Positions 16,305 to 24,710 of a stretch of DNA of 64,000 nucleotides are shown here, one piece after another. The stretch is taken from contig CALMNL010000003.1 in assembly GCA_937868765.1 (NCBI GenBank), forward strand, positions 124,001 through 188,000, given 5' to 3'. The notes beneath the pieces were generated by a model. That model ran no database searches, had not been told where the DNA came from, and worked only from the letters and a program-made list of their open reading frames with translations. Both the position numbers and the translations under genes were made by a program. This DNA is from an uncultured Desulfatitalea sp. (GTDB lineage: Bacteria; Desulfobacterota; Desulfobacteria; Desulfobacterales; Desulfosarcinaceae). Position 1 is the stretch's first letter, and every line of letters starts with the position of its first letter.

Positions 16305-17042
16305 ATGAAGTGTCCGAAATGCCACTTTGAACAGGATGCCGGCCGCGCGGAATGTGTGCGCTGCGGGGTCGTTTTCGCCAAACTGCGTGAGCTTCATGCC
16401 AGGCAAGCTAGGCCTTCGCCCCCGGTTATCGAAATGCAGGACGAGCCGGGGCTGTCCTGGAAAGAGATTTTCTTGCCGGCACCGATGGATCCAAATCCCT
16501 TGGTCATGGCAGGCAAGGCCGTCTTGCTCGTCCTGCTCACGGCATGGGGAGCCACCTTCATATTTGCCTCGATCCAATCCAATCGGGTGGGCGACAGTTT
16601 CTTGCACCTGGTGAACCTGCCATTCCATGAAGCCGGACATATTATTTTCAGTTTCATGGGCCGATTCCTCCAGGTGCTGGGCGGTACCCTGGGGCAACTG
16701 CTGATGCCGGCCGTCTGCCTGGGCGTCCTTTTGCTTCGCACCCGGGATGCCTTTGGGGCCGCAGTGGCGCAGTGGTGGCTGGGCGAGAGCTTCATGGACA
16801 TCGCCCCCTATATCAATGACGCCCGCGCCCTGGACCTGGTCTTGCTCGGCGGCGTGACCGGCAAGGATGTCGAAGATTACCACGATTGGGAATACCTGCT
16901 CCGAACCCTCGGCATGCTCAGGATGGACCATGCCCTGGCCTATCTGGCGCATGGCCTCGGCATTATCTTGATGATTGCGGCGCTGCTTTGGGCTGCAGCT
17001 AACTTGTGGTTGGAATACAATGCCCTGAAAAACGGCAGTTGA
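16305..17042 (+). CDS. Zinc-ribbon membrane protein with HEAGH (M50-peptidase-like) motif
   Basis: 245 residues. The start is taken at MKCPKCHF (16305), where the conserved zinc ribbon CPKC...CVRC begins; an AAGG lies about 6 bases before. After a linker come about five membrane segments: AVLLVLLTAWGATFIF (about 65-80), LPFHEAGHIIFSFMG, LLMPAVCLGVLLL, and a final ILMIAALLWAAANLWL. HEAGH is the HExxH zinc-binding motif of M50 site-2 proteases, placed at the edge of a membrane helix as in that family, but no clear second NxxPxxxLDG motif is visible. So it could be an M50-like protease or a family that lost activity. Expected in the inner membrane. No partner gene is evident. Confidence 0.72.
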   Translation: MKCPKCHFEQDAGRAECVRCGVVFAKLRELHARQARPSPPVIEMQDEPGLSWKEIFLPAPMDPNPLVMAGKAVLLVLLTAWGATFIFASIQSNRVGDSFLHLVNLPFHEAGHIIFSFMGRFLQVLGGTLGQLLMPAVCLGVLLLRTRDAFGAAVAQWWLGESFMDIAPYINDARALDLVLLGGVTGKDVEDYHDWEYLLRTLGMLRMDHALAYLAHGLGIILMIAALLWAAANLWLEYNALKNGS

Positions 17043-17065
17043 TATGTTGTACGACTGCCCCACAT

Positions 17066-17092
17066 AAAAAGAGGAGGGCGGCTGCCCTCCTC
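17066..17092 (-). terminator. Rho-independent terminator of the 64-aa small protein gene
   Basis: GAGGAGGGC and GCCCTCCTC form a 9-bp stem with a 4-base loop (17071-17092), followed on the minus strand by five T (plus 17066-17070). It lies 30 bases past the stop of the small gene at 17122. Confidence 0.75.
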
Positions 17093-17121
17093 CATTCACT
17101 CGTCATGGCCTATCTGTGCAA

Positions 17122-17316
17122 TCAAATGCGGCCGCCCAGGCTCCCCGGCGGATCGTTGCGTTTGCGGGTCCACTCCGGGCTTTTTTCAGCCGGTGTGCTG
17201 TAACTCATCTTCGACTTGTCGATGGCGCTCTGGCGGTCCCTTTCGCCTTCCAGCACCCGATCCCGGCACTCGCCGACACATTTACCTGCCGTATCTCGCT
17301 TTGGCATCTTTTTCAT
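17122..17316 (-). CDS. Small basic hypothetical protein (64 aa)
   Basis: I do not recognise the family. Support for a real gene: AGGAGG lies 8 bases before the ATG and a strong terminator begins about 30 bases after the stop, so the frame is a self-contained transcription and translation unit. The product is charged and hydrophilic (MKKMPKRDTAGKCVGECRDR, later ERDRQSAIDKSKMSYSTPAE) with two Cys spaced by three residues (CVGEC). There is no signal peptide or membrane segment. It sits alone between the M50-like gene and the BKACE gene. Confidence 0.65.
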   Translation of the reverse strand: MKKMPKRDTAGKCVGECRDRVLEGERDRQSAIDKSKMSYSTPAEKSPEWTRKRNDPPGSLGGRI

Positions 17317-17539
17317 GGCGTGGTCCTCCTATTACGTATTAGGTCGCGCACCAGCATTTTCGAATCCTTCGGTGCGAAACCCTGCAGGAGGTTAGTGGCC
17401 TGTCGTGATTTGTCAAGCTGGCAGTGGCGGCGCTCCGAAAGGATTGTCATCTTCAATCACTTCGGTTAATTTCGATAGGAACGTCAAATCACTTTTCTTT
17501 CGGATCATTGGCACCCTGATCCCGAAACAAGGAGCAAAT

Positions 17540-18460
17540 ATGCGTAAAGTCATCATCACCGCGGCCATCACCGGTTCCGTCCACACTCCCAGCATGTCTC
17601 CGCACCTGCCGGTTACCGAAAGGCAGATCATCGACGAAATCCTGGCCGTGCACGCGGCCGGTGGAACCGTAGCCCACGTGCATGTGCGCGAGGAGGCCGA
17701 TGGGATGCCCTGTGCCGACCAGGAGAGCTTCCGGCGCATCGCCACGGCGGTCAAATCCCGTTGCGACATCATCCTGTGTACCACCACCGGAGGTCGGTTG
17801 GGAGAACCGGTGAGCAAAAGGGTGCAGGTGGCCAGTACCCTGCGGCCCGAGTTGGCTTCGCTCAACGCCGGATCGCTCAATTTTGCGCTGTACCAGACCC
17901 TGGGCAAATTCAAAGAGTTCAAATATGATTGGGAAGAGACCTACCTGCGCGCCACCGAAGATTTTATTTTCCCCAACACCTTCAAAACCATGCGCGAATT
18001 TCTGGAAATCTTCAATACTACGGGCACCAAACCGGAGTTTGAAATTTACGATACCGGGATGATCAACAACCTGGCTTTCCTCATCGGGCAAGGGATTGTG
18101 CGGACGCCGGTCTATTTGCAGTTTGTCATGGGGATTCTGGGGGGGATTCCGGCCACGCCGGAGAACCTGGTTTTTCTGGTGGAGACGGCCCGCAGGCAGA
18201 TCGGCCGTTTCGAATTTTCGGTTTGCGCTGCCGGAAACGCCCAATTCCCCATGTGCACCCAGTCGCTGATCATGGGCGGACACGCCCGCGTGGGGCTGGA
18301 GGATAACCTGTATCTGGAGAAGGGGGTTCTGGCCAAAAGCAACGCCGAGCAGGTAGCGAAAATCATCCGCATCGCGCGTGAATTGGGCGTCGAGCCGGCA
18401 ACACCCCAGGAGGCCCGGCACCTGCTCGGCCTCAAGGGGTTGGAGCAAGTCGCCTATTGA
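17540..18460 (+). CDS. Beta-keto acid cleavage enzyme (BKACE/Kce, DUF849)
   Basis: 306 residues, normal family length. BKACE enzymes use zinc and acetyl-CoA to convert a beta-keto acid to acetoacetate and a new acyl-CoA; the founding member is 3-keto-5-aminohexanoate cleavage enzyme of lysine fermentation. Seen: VIITAAITGSVHTPSMSP at the start, the zinc ligands in VAHVHVREEADG, TTTGGRLGEPVSKRVQV, YDTGMINNLAFLIGQG, and the family C-terminal LIMGGHARVGLEDNLYLEKG. The start at 17540 has AAGGAG 6 bases ahead, and the family N-terminus MRKVIITAA begins there. No lysine-fermentation genes lie nearby, so the substrate is open (carnitine- or other beta-keto-acid type possible). Confidence 0.9.
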   Translation: MRKVIITAAITGSVHTPSMSPHLPVTERQIIDEILAVHAAGGTVAHVHVREEADGMPCADQESFRRIATAVKSRCDIILCTTTGGRLGEPVSKRVQVASTLRPELASLNAGSLNFALYQTLGKFKEFKYDWEETYLRATEDFIFPNTFKTMREFLEIFNTTGTKPEFEIYDTGMINNLAFLIGQGIVRTPVYLQFVMGILGGIPATPENLVFLVETARRQIGRFEFSVCAAGNAQFPMCTQSLIMGGHARVGLEDNLYLEKGVLAKSNAEQVAKIIRIARELGVEPATPQEARHLLGLKGLEQVAY

Positions 18461-18477
18461 TCGAGCAATTCTTCAGC

Positions 18478-18512
18478 AAAAAGGCATCATGCGCCTCGAC
18501 AAGCATGATGCC
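18478..18512 (-). terminator. Rho-independent terminator of the cold-shock gene
   Basis: GGCATCATGC (minus strand) pairs perfectly with GCATGATGCC over 10 bp (plus 18483-18492 and 18503-18512) and is followed by TTTTT (plus 18478-18482). Confidence 0.85.
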
Positions 18513-18532
18513 TTCCCTTCAGTTTTGAAGCA

Positions 18533-18733
18533 TTAAGCTTTACGAACGTTCTTGGCTTCCGGGCCGCGGGCGCTTTCCTCAATTTCGAAGGTTACCTGGT
18601 CCCCTTCGTTGAGCGTTTTGTAACCATCCATGCTGATTGATGAGAAGTGCACGAAAATGTCCCGACCGTTCTCTTCGTTGATGAAGCCATACCCCTTTTT
18701 GTTGTTGAACCACTTTACAGTACCATTTGCCAA
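18533..18733 (-). CDS. Cold-shock domain protein (CspA family), TTG start
   Basis: 66 residues, exactly the usual CspA length. Seen: [17 protein letters not shown] (RNP1), IFVHFSSI (RNP2) and the C-terminal [10 protein letters not shown]. It should bind single-stranded RNA or DNA as an RNA chaperone. The start is a TTG (plus 18731-18733): AGGAGG is 8 bases before it, and the family N-terminus begins right there; an ATG six bases upstream of the TTG is in another frame. It has its own terminator, and a candidate promoter about 125-160 bases upstream gives a long leader, as often seen for cold-shock genes. Confidence 0.93.
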   Translation of the reverse strand: MANGTVKWFNNKKGYGFINEENGRDIFVHFSSISMDGYKTLNEGDQVTFEIEESARGPEAKNVRKA

Positions 18734-18861
18734 AGCATTGTCCTCCTGTCTTGATACGTTCGCACTCCAGCGATGCAACCCGCCCTGGAACGATATCCCG
18801 CTGGTGGCCGGCCCGTTTTCATAAACATTACAGAGCCATTTACTGAATATCGTTCATAATC

Positions 18862-18891
18862 ACAATAAGCGAACCTCCGATGGTTGGTCAA
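18862..18891 (-). promoter_or_regulatory. Candidate promoter of the cold-shock gene with a long leader
   Basis: On the minus strand TTGACC (plus 18886-18891), 18-base spacer, TATTGT (plus 18862-18867). Transcription would start near 18855 and give a leader of roughly 120 bases before the TTG start codon. Confidence 0.4.
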
Positions 18892-18950
18892 GAAAAAAAC
18901 TTGCTTCATTTTGTTACCGATTCTTCATCCCGGCTTCGATGCGGAAAGTC

Positions 18951-19940
18951 TCAAAGTGGTGCCCTCAGAAGTTCGATGGCAGCCTTCTTTTTCAGGGATG
19001 CCACGTAGTTATTTATGATGACGGTTTCTTTTTCGCGGCGCAGAATGCGGGCGATTTCCCCCTGGGCCTCCCAGAAGTTGGGCGGATCGGCCGGGATACG
19101 TTCCAGAAGCTTGATCAGGTGATAGCCGAAGCGTGTTTCCACCACGCCGCTGACCTGGCCCGGTGCCAGGGCGAAAGCAGCATCGGCAAACGGAGCCACC
19201 AGCTCATCACGGGTCAGGTAGCCGATGTCGCCTGCATAGGCCCGGCTTGGACCATCCGAATACATCAGGGCCAGGGTAGCGAAATCTTCGCCTTCCTCGA
19301 TCCGCTTTTGCAGGGCCTGAATTTTTTGCAACGCTTCTTCCCGGGCGGCCTCGGTCGCGCCTCTGGGGGCGATAAGGATTTGGCGTGCGCGGATACGGTC
19401 CCCGACGGCAAAAAGCCCCGGGTGATCTCGGTAAAAGGCCCGCATCTCTGCTTCGCTGACCTCGATGGTGCGAACGATCTCCTGCCGCAACAGGCGTTCC
19501 ACGACCACGCCTTTGGCCAGGCGCGATTTCAACTGGGGCAAGGTCATACCGCTGTCGGCCAGGTATTTTTGCAGGGAACTGACCCGCTCAAGTTGACCTT
19601 TGAGATCCGCCAAGGCGGCATCCACCCATTTGTCCGAGGCTCTGATTTTGCGTTGCCGGGCATCCTGGAAGAGCAGCTCCCGCTCGATCAAGTTTTCCAT
19701 TAGCTGCGGTTGCAGGGCCGAAAGTTGCGTATCCGTCAGGGGGGTGTTGCGCCTGATCATTTCAGCTTTGAGCTGACCGGTTTCCCAGGCCAGGTCCTCG
19801 TCGCTGATGGACGTTCCATTGACCCTGGCCAAAACTTGCCCGGACGTCGATGCCGGCTGGGCGACCAGCGAGGACGGATGGAGCCAAAGGATCAATAAAG
19901 AAATTGCCGCGGCCCATTGAAACCCCGGATTTTTCTTCAT
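18951..19940 (-). CDS. Periplasmic peptidyl-prolyl isomerase/chaperone (SurA/PrsA-like parvulin)
   Basis: 329 residues from the ATG at 19940, chosen because GGAGGAGG lies two bases before it and a signal peptide begins there (MKKNPGFQWAAAISLLILWL, cleavage likely after SSLVA). The N-terminal SurA-like helical domain (GQVLARVNGTSISDEDLAWE, ELLFQDARQRKIRASDKWVD) is followed near residues 185-290 by one parvulin domain (RIRARQILIA, DFATLALMYSDGPSRAYAGD, FGYHLIKLLE). It should assist folding of exported or outer-membrane proteins. The LUD gene lies 30 bases upstream on the same strand, so the two could be co-transcribed. Confidence 0.9.
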   Translation of the reverse strand: MKKNPGFQWAAAISLLILWLHPSSLVAQPASTSGQVLARVNGTSISDEDLAWETGQLKAEMIRRNTPLTDTQLSALQPQLMENLIERELLFQDARQRKIRASDKWVDAALADLKGQLERVSSLQKYLADSGMTLPQLKSRLAKGVVVERLLRQEIVRTIEVSEAEMRAFYRDHPGLFAVGDRIRARQILIAPRGATEAAREEALQKIQALQKRIEEGEDFATLALMYSDGPSRAYAGDIGYLTRDELVAPFADAAFALAPGQVSGVVETRFGYHLIKLLERIPADPPNFWEAQGEIARILRREKETVIINNYVASLKKKAAIELLRAPL

Positions 19941-19970
19941 GGCCTCCTCCAGTGACCGCACAGATACCAC

Positions 19971-20618
19971 CTAGTACCCCAACGCCTGGTTGATCAAGAA
20001 GACACTGGTGGCCGTCAATACCGGCTGCCGGTGCAAGATCGTGGTGATGCGGCAGATGCGCTGGGGTGAATGGCAGTCGCTGCACAATCCGGTTTCGGCG
20101 CAAGGTGTTTTCATATTCAGACTTTTAGCCCGCAAAGGAGCCGCCACTTCACGCACACGGCGCAATGCGCTGTTCAAATCATCGGCAACTTTGTTCATTC
20201 CGGCCACGATGATCACTTGCGCCGGCCCAAACCCCATGGCGCTGGTACGGTTGCCGGCGCCATCCACATTGACGATTTCGCCGCTGAGGCTGATGGCGTT
20301 GGCGCTGCAGAAAAAGCAGTCGCAGGTCAATTGGGACCGGCGGATGGAGAGGCTTTCCTGGGGCGTAAGATCCTGTTGCCAATGGTCAAAAACGGTCTTG
20401 CCGGACAGCTTCAGGTGTTCGATGATGCCCAACCGGCGAACCGTATCCGAGCCGCCGAAACCGAAGCTGTTGTGGCGGGCAATCATGGATAGAATCTGGT
20501 TGCGCGCAGTCTCGAGATCAGGCGTCCAATGAGCGTCGAACCCGTTCTTGCGCAATTTCTCAGCGCACTGGCGCCCGCGCTGTTCCCACAGCCATTCCTG
20601 TAAAGAGGGTGCTTGCAT
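19971..20618 (-). CDS. LUD-domain protein (LutC/YkgG type, DUF162)
   Basis: 215 residues. LUD proteins such as LutC take part in lactate utilisation complexes; many stand-alone members are uncharacterised. Seen: FGFGGSDTVRRLGIIEHL, the conserved CDCFFCSANAISLSGEIVN and GFGPAQVIIVAGMNK, and a C-terminal Cys group (CAETGLCSDCHS, RICRITTILHRQP) typical of the stand-alone group. I start it at the second ATG (plus 20616-20618) since GGGAG lies 5 bases before it; a first ATG 12 bases upstream has no ribosome binding site. It precedes the parvulin gene by 30 bases. The giant GlcD-type oxidase at 7381 is a possible functional relative but is distant. Confidence 0.85.
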   Translation of the reverse strand: MQAPSLQEWLWEQRGRQCAEKLRKNGFDAHWTPDLETARNQILSMIARHNSFGFGGSDTVRRLGIIEHLKLSGKTVFDHWQQDLTPQESLSIRRSQLTCDCFFCSANAISLSGEIVNVDGAGNRTSAMGFGPAQVIIVAGMNKVADDLNSALRRVREVAAPLRAKSLNMKTPCAETGLCSDCHSPQRICRITTILHRQPVLTATSVFLINQALGY

Positions 20619-20791
20619 ATTTTCTCCCATATTCAGTTGCGTCGATGTGAATTATAGGGGGGAATACCGAATGTGAAAAGTGGAAAGTTGCAATCCGGCA
20701 ATAGGGGGCCGGAACTGAAACCAGCGCCCCAAGACCTTGTTTTGGACTGGAAGTTTTTTGAAACCGTGGGGGGTAAACGGGGAAGGCGGAT

Positions 20792-21268
20792 TCAGGACAT
20801 CAGATAAAACCCGAGGTTGGGATCGTCCCCCTCGTTAAGGGCGAAGGAGGTGCCCACCAGGGTCTGGGCAACGTTGCGCACGATGACCCGTTTTTCGATG
20901 AACGTGCGCCTTTTGTCGTCCAGATGGAACTCCACCCGCAAGATTTCGCCAATTTCAAAGTTGCGTGGCACATTGAGTTTGAGCTTGAGACCGGTACTGG
21001 AGATATCCACGACCCGCATGATGCCTTTGTCCATCTCCCCATTGGGCAGGCGATAGAAATACATGCCGGGCAAATCGGTGGATTTTCGATACTGGCGACG
21101 TTTTTCCAGGGTGACGCTGAAACGATGGCCGCAGCTGCAGTTGCATTTGACGGTGATCTTCCGGTCAATGGCAGCATATTTGGACACGTCGGCCGAGGTC
21201 ACATTGCCGCATTGGGGGCACACAAAAGTGGCCTTGTTGTCGCTGGTGATGAAAACCTTATCTACCAT
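20792..21268 (-). CDS. PilZ-domain protein with N-terminal zinc ribbon
   Basis: 158 residues. A zinc-ribbon pair (FVCPQCGNV and KCNCSCGHRF) occupies residues about 15-50 and is followed by a PilZ domain: the c-di-GMP motif RRQYRKSTDL (RxxxR) and DISSTGLKLKL (D/NxSxxG), so binding of cyclic di-GMP is expected. Architecture of this kind is common in Desulfobacterota and Geobacter-like genomes, where the outputs are unknown. Its start overlaps the end of the RseC-like gene by 11 bases, so the two are translationally coupled. Confidence 0.85.
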   Translation of the reverse strand: MVDKVFITSDNKATFVCPQCGNVTSADVSKYAAIDRKITVKCNCSCGHRFSVTLEKRRQYRKSTDLPGMYFYRLPNGEMDKGIMRVVDISSTGLKLKLNVPRNFEIGEILRVEFHLDDKRRTFIEKRVIVRNVAQTLVGTSFALNEGDDPNLGFYLMS

Positions 21269-21794
21269 TTTGGCTTCCTATTCCTGCCTCAATTTCTGAA
21301 CGGGTGCAGGAGAGCGCGGTATTGTCCGCCGCGAGACGTTCCGGCTCGTGCGATATAATCCGTATGATTTTGGGGCGATATTCATCGCTGCCGCCCATGC
21401 GTTGCCCCCTGATGCGAACGATGATCAACGCGGCGCCCAGGCAAATGAAGGCCCCCGCAACAGATAGGACGGATGGATTGGCATCCCAGCGGGAAGCCAT
21501 CGCATCGCCGGCGATACCTCCGGCCAGCATGCACAGGATCGGGAAAAGGTAGAGCAGAAAGATCGCCTTGAGCATGGTACTCGTCCGAATGGAGAGTTGA
21601 ATGCGATCGCCCACCCGAGCCCCGGCGGTATTGATGGCCTCCACCTCCTGCTCCTGTTTGCTGTCGGCTTCATGGCAGTGGTCCCTGGAAGCACAAGACG
21701 CGCAGGCGCTGGTGCGCACGGTTCGGACCCAGGCGGTGGCGGGGCCGCGTCTGGGCGCGCCCATTCGGATGATTATGCCTTGCTCGATGGCCAT
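21258..21794 (-). CDS. rseC: RseC/SoxR-reducing-system-type membrane protein
   Basis: 178 residues. RseC-family proteins sit in the inner membrane and accompany Rnf/Rsx-type complexes or sigma-E systems. Seen: EQGIIIRMGAPRRGPATAWV, the conserved Cys cluster CASCASRDHCHE, DRIQLSIRTSTMLKA and two transmembrane helices (AIFLLYLFPILCMLAGGIAG, and VAGAFICLGAALIIVRIRG). It lies 56 bases after the RnfB fusion on the same strand and overlaps the PilZ gene, suggesting an RnfB-RseC-PilZ operon. Rnf genes other than the RnfB module are not in the window. Confidence 0.86.
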   Translation of the reverse strand: MAIEQGIIIRMGAPRRGPATAWVRTVRTSACASCASRDHCHEADSKQEQEVEAINTAGARVGDRIQLSIRTSTMLKAIFLLYLFPILCMLAGGIAGDAMASRWDANPSVLSVAGAFICLGAALIIVRIRGQRMGGSDEYRPKIIRIISHEPERLAADNTALSCTRSEIEAGIGSQNGR

Positions 21795-21850
21795 TGATCG
21801 GGTTTGCCTATGCTTTCAGACAAGGATTGTCCGCATTCAGGTGCATGTCA

Positions 21851-23899
21851 TCAACCGGAAACCGCGACTTTTTGCATTGCACCTTCCTGCTCGCGGCGAT
21901 AACAGATCAGGCCGCAGCGCAGGCAACGTTCCGCTTCGGTTTTGGCTGCGGTGGCGCTGAACCCCCGTTCCAATTCATGCCCCTGGGCAATCATCCGTTC
22001 ATCGGACAGCGGCATCAGTTGCCGCGGGCGCATTGGCACCAGTTCCACGCCATGCACGTTCTGGATCACCGTCTCGGGGGCCACCACGTTGTCCGGCAGA
22101 TCCATCGGCAGATTGTAGAGCAGCCGGTGGACCGAGGCCGCTGCCCGGCGTCCTGCGGCGATGGCTTTGATGGCGGCCGAAAAATCGGTGAGTACATCAC
22201 CCTTGGCCATCAGTCCGCCTTCGTGGTGGAAGGCGGGCTGCTTGTAAGGCGGCAGCGCCTCCCAGGCACCGGGCACAGGGGCCGCATCGGGGGCGCCCTC
22301 CTGGGTCGATTCGACCGGCGCCGGAATGAAAATCAGTTCGGGCACGCGGCCGGCGGCAAAGATCACATGCCGCGCGGCGACCTTCTCGGTGGCACCACTG
22401 GCGAGGTCGATCAACTCGGCGGCATTCAATTCGTCTCCCTGCCCATAAAGGCGTCCGATACCGGTATTGGCGCGGACCTGTGCTGGGGAAAGGGGCGCAT
22501 CGACGGCCGCTTCACGAACCAGCAGGGTGATCTTTTCGGCCCCCAGTTCCTGGCAGCGCTGCATCAACTGGGGCGGCAGGTTGGCATTGCCGATGATGAT
22601 GACATGTCCATCCAGTTTGACGGCAGGATATCCCGGGCTGCCGGCCCTGGCGATGTCGATGAGCAGGTGGCAACCGGGCGCCGGACAGAGGTCCTCTTTG
22701 CCGTTGGTGCGGGCCAGACGACTATCCCAGCCGCCCACGGCCAGCAAGACCGCCTGGTATCCCTGGCCCAGCAGATCGACCACCGAAATGTCCCGTCCCA
22801 GCAGTTTTCCGGTTTCGGACTGGACACCCATCTCCTTTATGCCTTCGATGTCCCAATCCAGGATGTCCATGGGCAGGCGGTAGCGGGCGATGGCGCTGCG
22901 CAGCAGGCCGCCCATTTTCTCCTGAGCCTCGAAGACCGTGACGCTGTGCCCGATGCGGGCTGTGAAGAAGGCAGCCGACAGCCCTTCCACCCCGCCGCCG
23001 ACCACCGCCACGCGGCGTCCGGTCTCAGGGGCTTTGAAGGGTTGCACGTGCTTACCGTGAGCCATCTCCTGGTCGGCCGCATAGCGCTTGAGGAAATTGA
23101 TGGCCAGGGGTTCATCCACATACTGGCGCCGGCACTCGCTTTCACAGGGTCTTGGGCAGATGCGGCCGATGACCGTGGGGAAGGGATTGCGTTCCTTGAT
23201 GATCTGGACCGCGCGGTTGTAATCTCCCTCGGCCACGGCGCCGATATAGGCGCTGATGTTGATGCCGGCCGGGCAGGCGCGCTGGCAGGGGGTGGTGCAC
23301 TCTTCGGTGGTGTACTCCTTGAGGATGCGACGGGTCACCGAGGAGAGGGTGATGATATGCTTGGGGCAGACCCGTTCGCAAGTGCCGCACCCGGTGCAGC
23401 GCTTCTCATCGACCACCGGCAGGCCTTTGGGCCCCATGACGATGGCGCCGAAGGGGCACATCCGGGCGCAGGTGCCCAATCCCAGGCAGCCGATGGTGCA
23501 CACTTTCATGCCGCCGTTGAGCAGCGCCACCGCGCGGCAATCGTTCAAGCCGTCGTAGACGAATTTGGTATCGGCATCGGCCACGCCATAGGTACAGCCG
23601 GGCAGGGCGATATCCGGTTCCTTGGCCTCCAGGCTCATCCCCATGATGACCGCGATGGCCTGGGCCACTTCTTCGCCGGCCGCCACGCAGGAATTGGCCG
23701 GCGACTTGCCGGCCACGATGGCTTCGGCGTTGGCCGAGCAGCCTGCGAAGCCGCAACCGCCGCAGTTGGCGCCGGGCAGGGCACCCTCGACTTCGAGAAT
23801 TTTGGGGTCTACATACACATAGAAGACCTTGGAGGCGATTGCCAGACCAACACCCACCACTACTCCCAAAGCGCCCATCACCCAAATCGCTGTCACCAT
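21851..23899 (-). CDS. rnfB: RnfB-type ferredoxin fused to a glutamate-synthase-small-subunit-like flavin module
   Basis: 682 residues. Residues 1-30 form the membrane anchor (IWVMGALGVVVGVGLAI). A 4-Cys cluster domain follows (GANCGGCGFAGCSANAEA, then PGCTYG) and two ferredoxin sites (CTIGCLGLGTCARMCPF, CTGCGTCERVCPK), the RnfB layout. After about residue 210 comes the N-terminal Fe-S region of GltD/NfnB-type proteins (CTTPCQRACPAGINISAYIG, GRICPRPCESECRR), an FAD-binding VAVVGGGVEGLSAAFF near 300 and a C-terminal Cys pair ERCLRCGLIC. So electrons could pass between NAD(P)H-type flavin chemistry and ferredoxin at the Rnf site. Plain RnfB is about 180-300 residues, so this is an extended fusion. 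The upstream DRTGG gene lies 110 bases before it on the same strand. Confidence 0.85.
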   Translation of the reverse strand: MVTAIWVMGALGVVVGVGLAIASKVFYVYVDPKILEVEGALPGANCGGCGFAGCSANAEAIVAGKSPANSCVAAGEEVAQAIAVIMGMSLEAKEPDIALPGCTYGVADADTKFVYDGLNDCRAVALLNGGMKVCTIGCLGLGTCARMCPFGAIVMGPKGLPVVDEKRCTGCGTCERVCPKHIITLSSVTRRILKEYTTEECTTPCQRACPAGINISAYIGAVAEGDYNRAVQIIKERNPFPTVIGRICPRPCESECRRQYVDEPLAINFLKRYAADQEMAHGKHVQPFKAPETGRRVAVVGGGVEGLSAAFFTARIGHSVTVFEAQEKMGGLLRSAIARYRLPMDILDWDIEGIKEMGVQSETGKLLGRDISVVDLLGQGYQAVLLAVGGWDSRLARTNGKEDLCPAPGCHLLIDIARAGSPGYPAVKLDGHVIIIGNANLPPQLMQRCQELGAEKITLLVREAAVDAPLSPAQVRANTGIGRLYGQGDELNAAELIDLASGATEKVAARHVIFAAGRVPELIFIPAPVESTQEGAPDAAPVPGAWEALPPYKQPAFHHEGGLMAKGDVLTDFSAAIKAIAAGRRAAASVHRLLYNLPMDLPDNVVAPETVIQNVHGVELVPMRPRQLMPLSDERMIAQGHELERGFSATAAKTEAERCLRCGLICYRREQEGAMQKVAVSG

Positions 23900-24009
23900 T
23901 GTTTCAAATCTCCCCGGAAAAGATTAGCAAATATCGACTTCGGCCTATGGTTTGCGCGGACGGTCGGGATCATGCCCGGACCACGCCGAAATATTTTGGG
24001 CACCATCGG

Positions 24010-24363
24010 CTACCACGATCCGTCCAAGCCGCGGATGCCGTTCATGTACAGCCTGCCACACGCCACAAAGAGCGAATAATCGGTCAGCAGCAAGGGGATG
24101 CCGTAAGTGCGCGCCAATTGAATTACCTCTTCCGATGGCTTTTTACCGCGTACGATCACCACGGCTCCCACCTGGGCGATGCGGGCGGTCTGGATGACAT
24201 GGGTGGTGGTAACGCCGGTGAGCAATGCGCAGCCTTTGGCTGCCGCTGCCAATACGTCATCCATCAAGTCTGCGGCTCCGCCCCCTGTGATCACTTGCTC
24301 CAGTTTATCATCCCCCACAAGGATTTCGGCTTTAAGGATCTCTTTCAGTTCTGCAATTTTCAT
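24010..24363 (-). CDS. DRTGG-domain protein
   Basis: 117 residues, one DRTGG-like domain. Seen: MKIAELKEILKAEILVGD, VITGGGAADLMDDVLAAA, LLTGVTTTHVIQTARIAQ and VVIVRGKKPSEEVIQLA. Such small stand-alone proteins are frequent beside [FeFe]-hydrogenase and Rnf-linked genes in anaerobes and resemble the regulatory domain of phosphotransacetylase-like proteins and CBS-linked pyrophosphatases; the ligand is unknown. No signal or membrane segment. It is 110 bases upstream of the RnfB fusion and points the same way, so it may be the first gene of that operon. Confidence 0.8.
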   Translation of the reverse strand: MKIAELKEILKAEILVGDDKLEQVITGGGAADLMDDVLAAAAKGCALLTGVTTTHVIQTARIAQVGAVVIVRGKKPSEEVIQLARTYGIPLLLTDYSLFVACGRLYMNGIRGLDGSW

Positions 24364-24710
24364 GTGTTATGTAGAATTCTCCAAAAAGGTGATGACACTG
24401 TCAAAGGTCCCGCATCTGGACCGCGTGGTCAGGATTTCCGCGTGCGTCGAAACGCTCGGATCGGATGTGATTCGTGCCAGGTCGGCACATGCCGTCGGTT
24501 CCACCCGAAGATACGGACCTTCTAATGGTCAAAAATTAGAGGGCGAACATCTCATAAACCCTGACTAAAGTCAATCAGTTCGCCTTGATAATCGGCATTC
24601 CGACAGATATCGCATCAGCTCCGGCCCCGGGTTGACGCTGGTGCGGCCGTGATCTATAAGCCTTCAGATTCTCATCGCATCCGGTTTCACAAGTCGTGGA
24701 GAGAAGAACG
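24364..24710. other. Intergenic region between DRTGG gene and the purine/methylthio salvage island
   Basis: Divergent upstream region. No gene supported: plus-strand frames here lack a ribosome binding site. It contains the hairpins described at 24522-24584. I looked for SAM, SAH and purine riboswitch consensus and did not see one. Confidence 0.4.
24522..24584 (+). promoter_or_regulatory. Possible leader structure before the phosphorylase gene
   Basis: CTAAT (24522-24526) pairs with ATTAG (24535-24539). Next, GGCGAAC (24542-24548) pairs with GTTCGCC (24578-24584) around an inner TGAC-TAAA-GTCA hairpin (24562-24573). No T-run follows, so it is not an obvious terminator. It ends about 125 bases before the ATG. 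It matches no riboswitch I know; significance uncertain. Confidence 0.3.

Noticed and set aside
21794-24079. 761-codon plus frame opposite the RnfB fusion
   Set aside because: Shadow of the minus gene, whose Cys-cluster motifs and spacing are canonical.
24364-24710. SAM, SAH or purine riboswitch before the methylthio salvage genes
   Set aside because: No matching core consensus on either strand; only simple hairpins were found.
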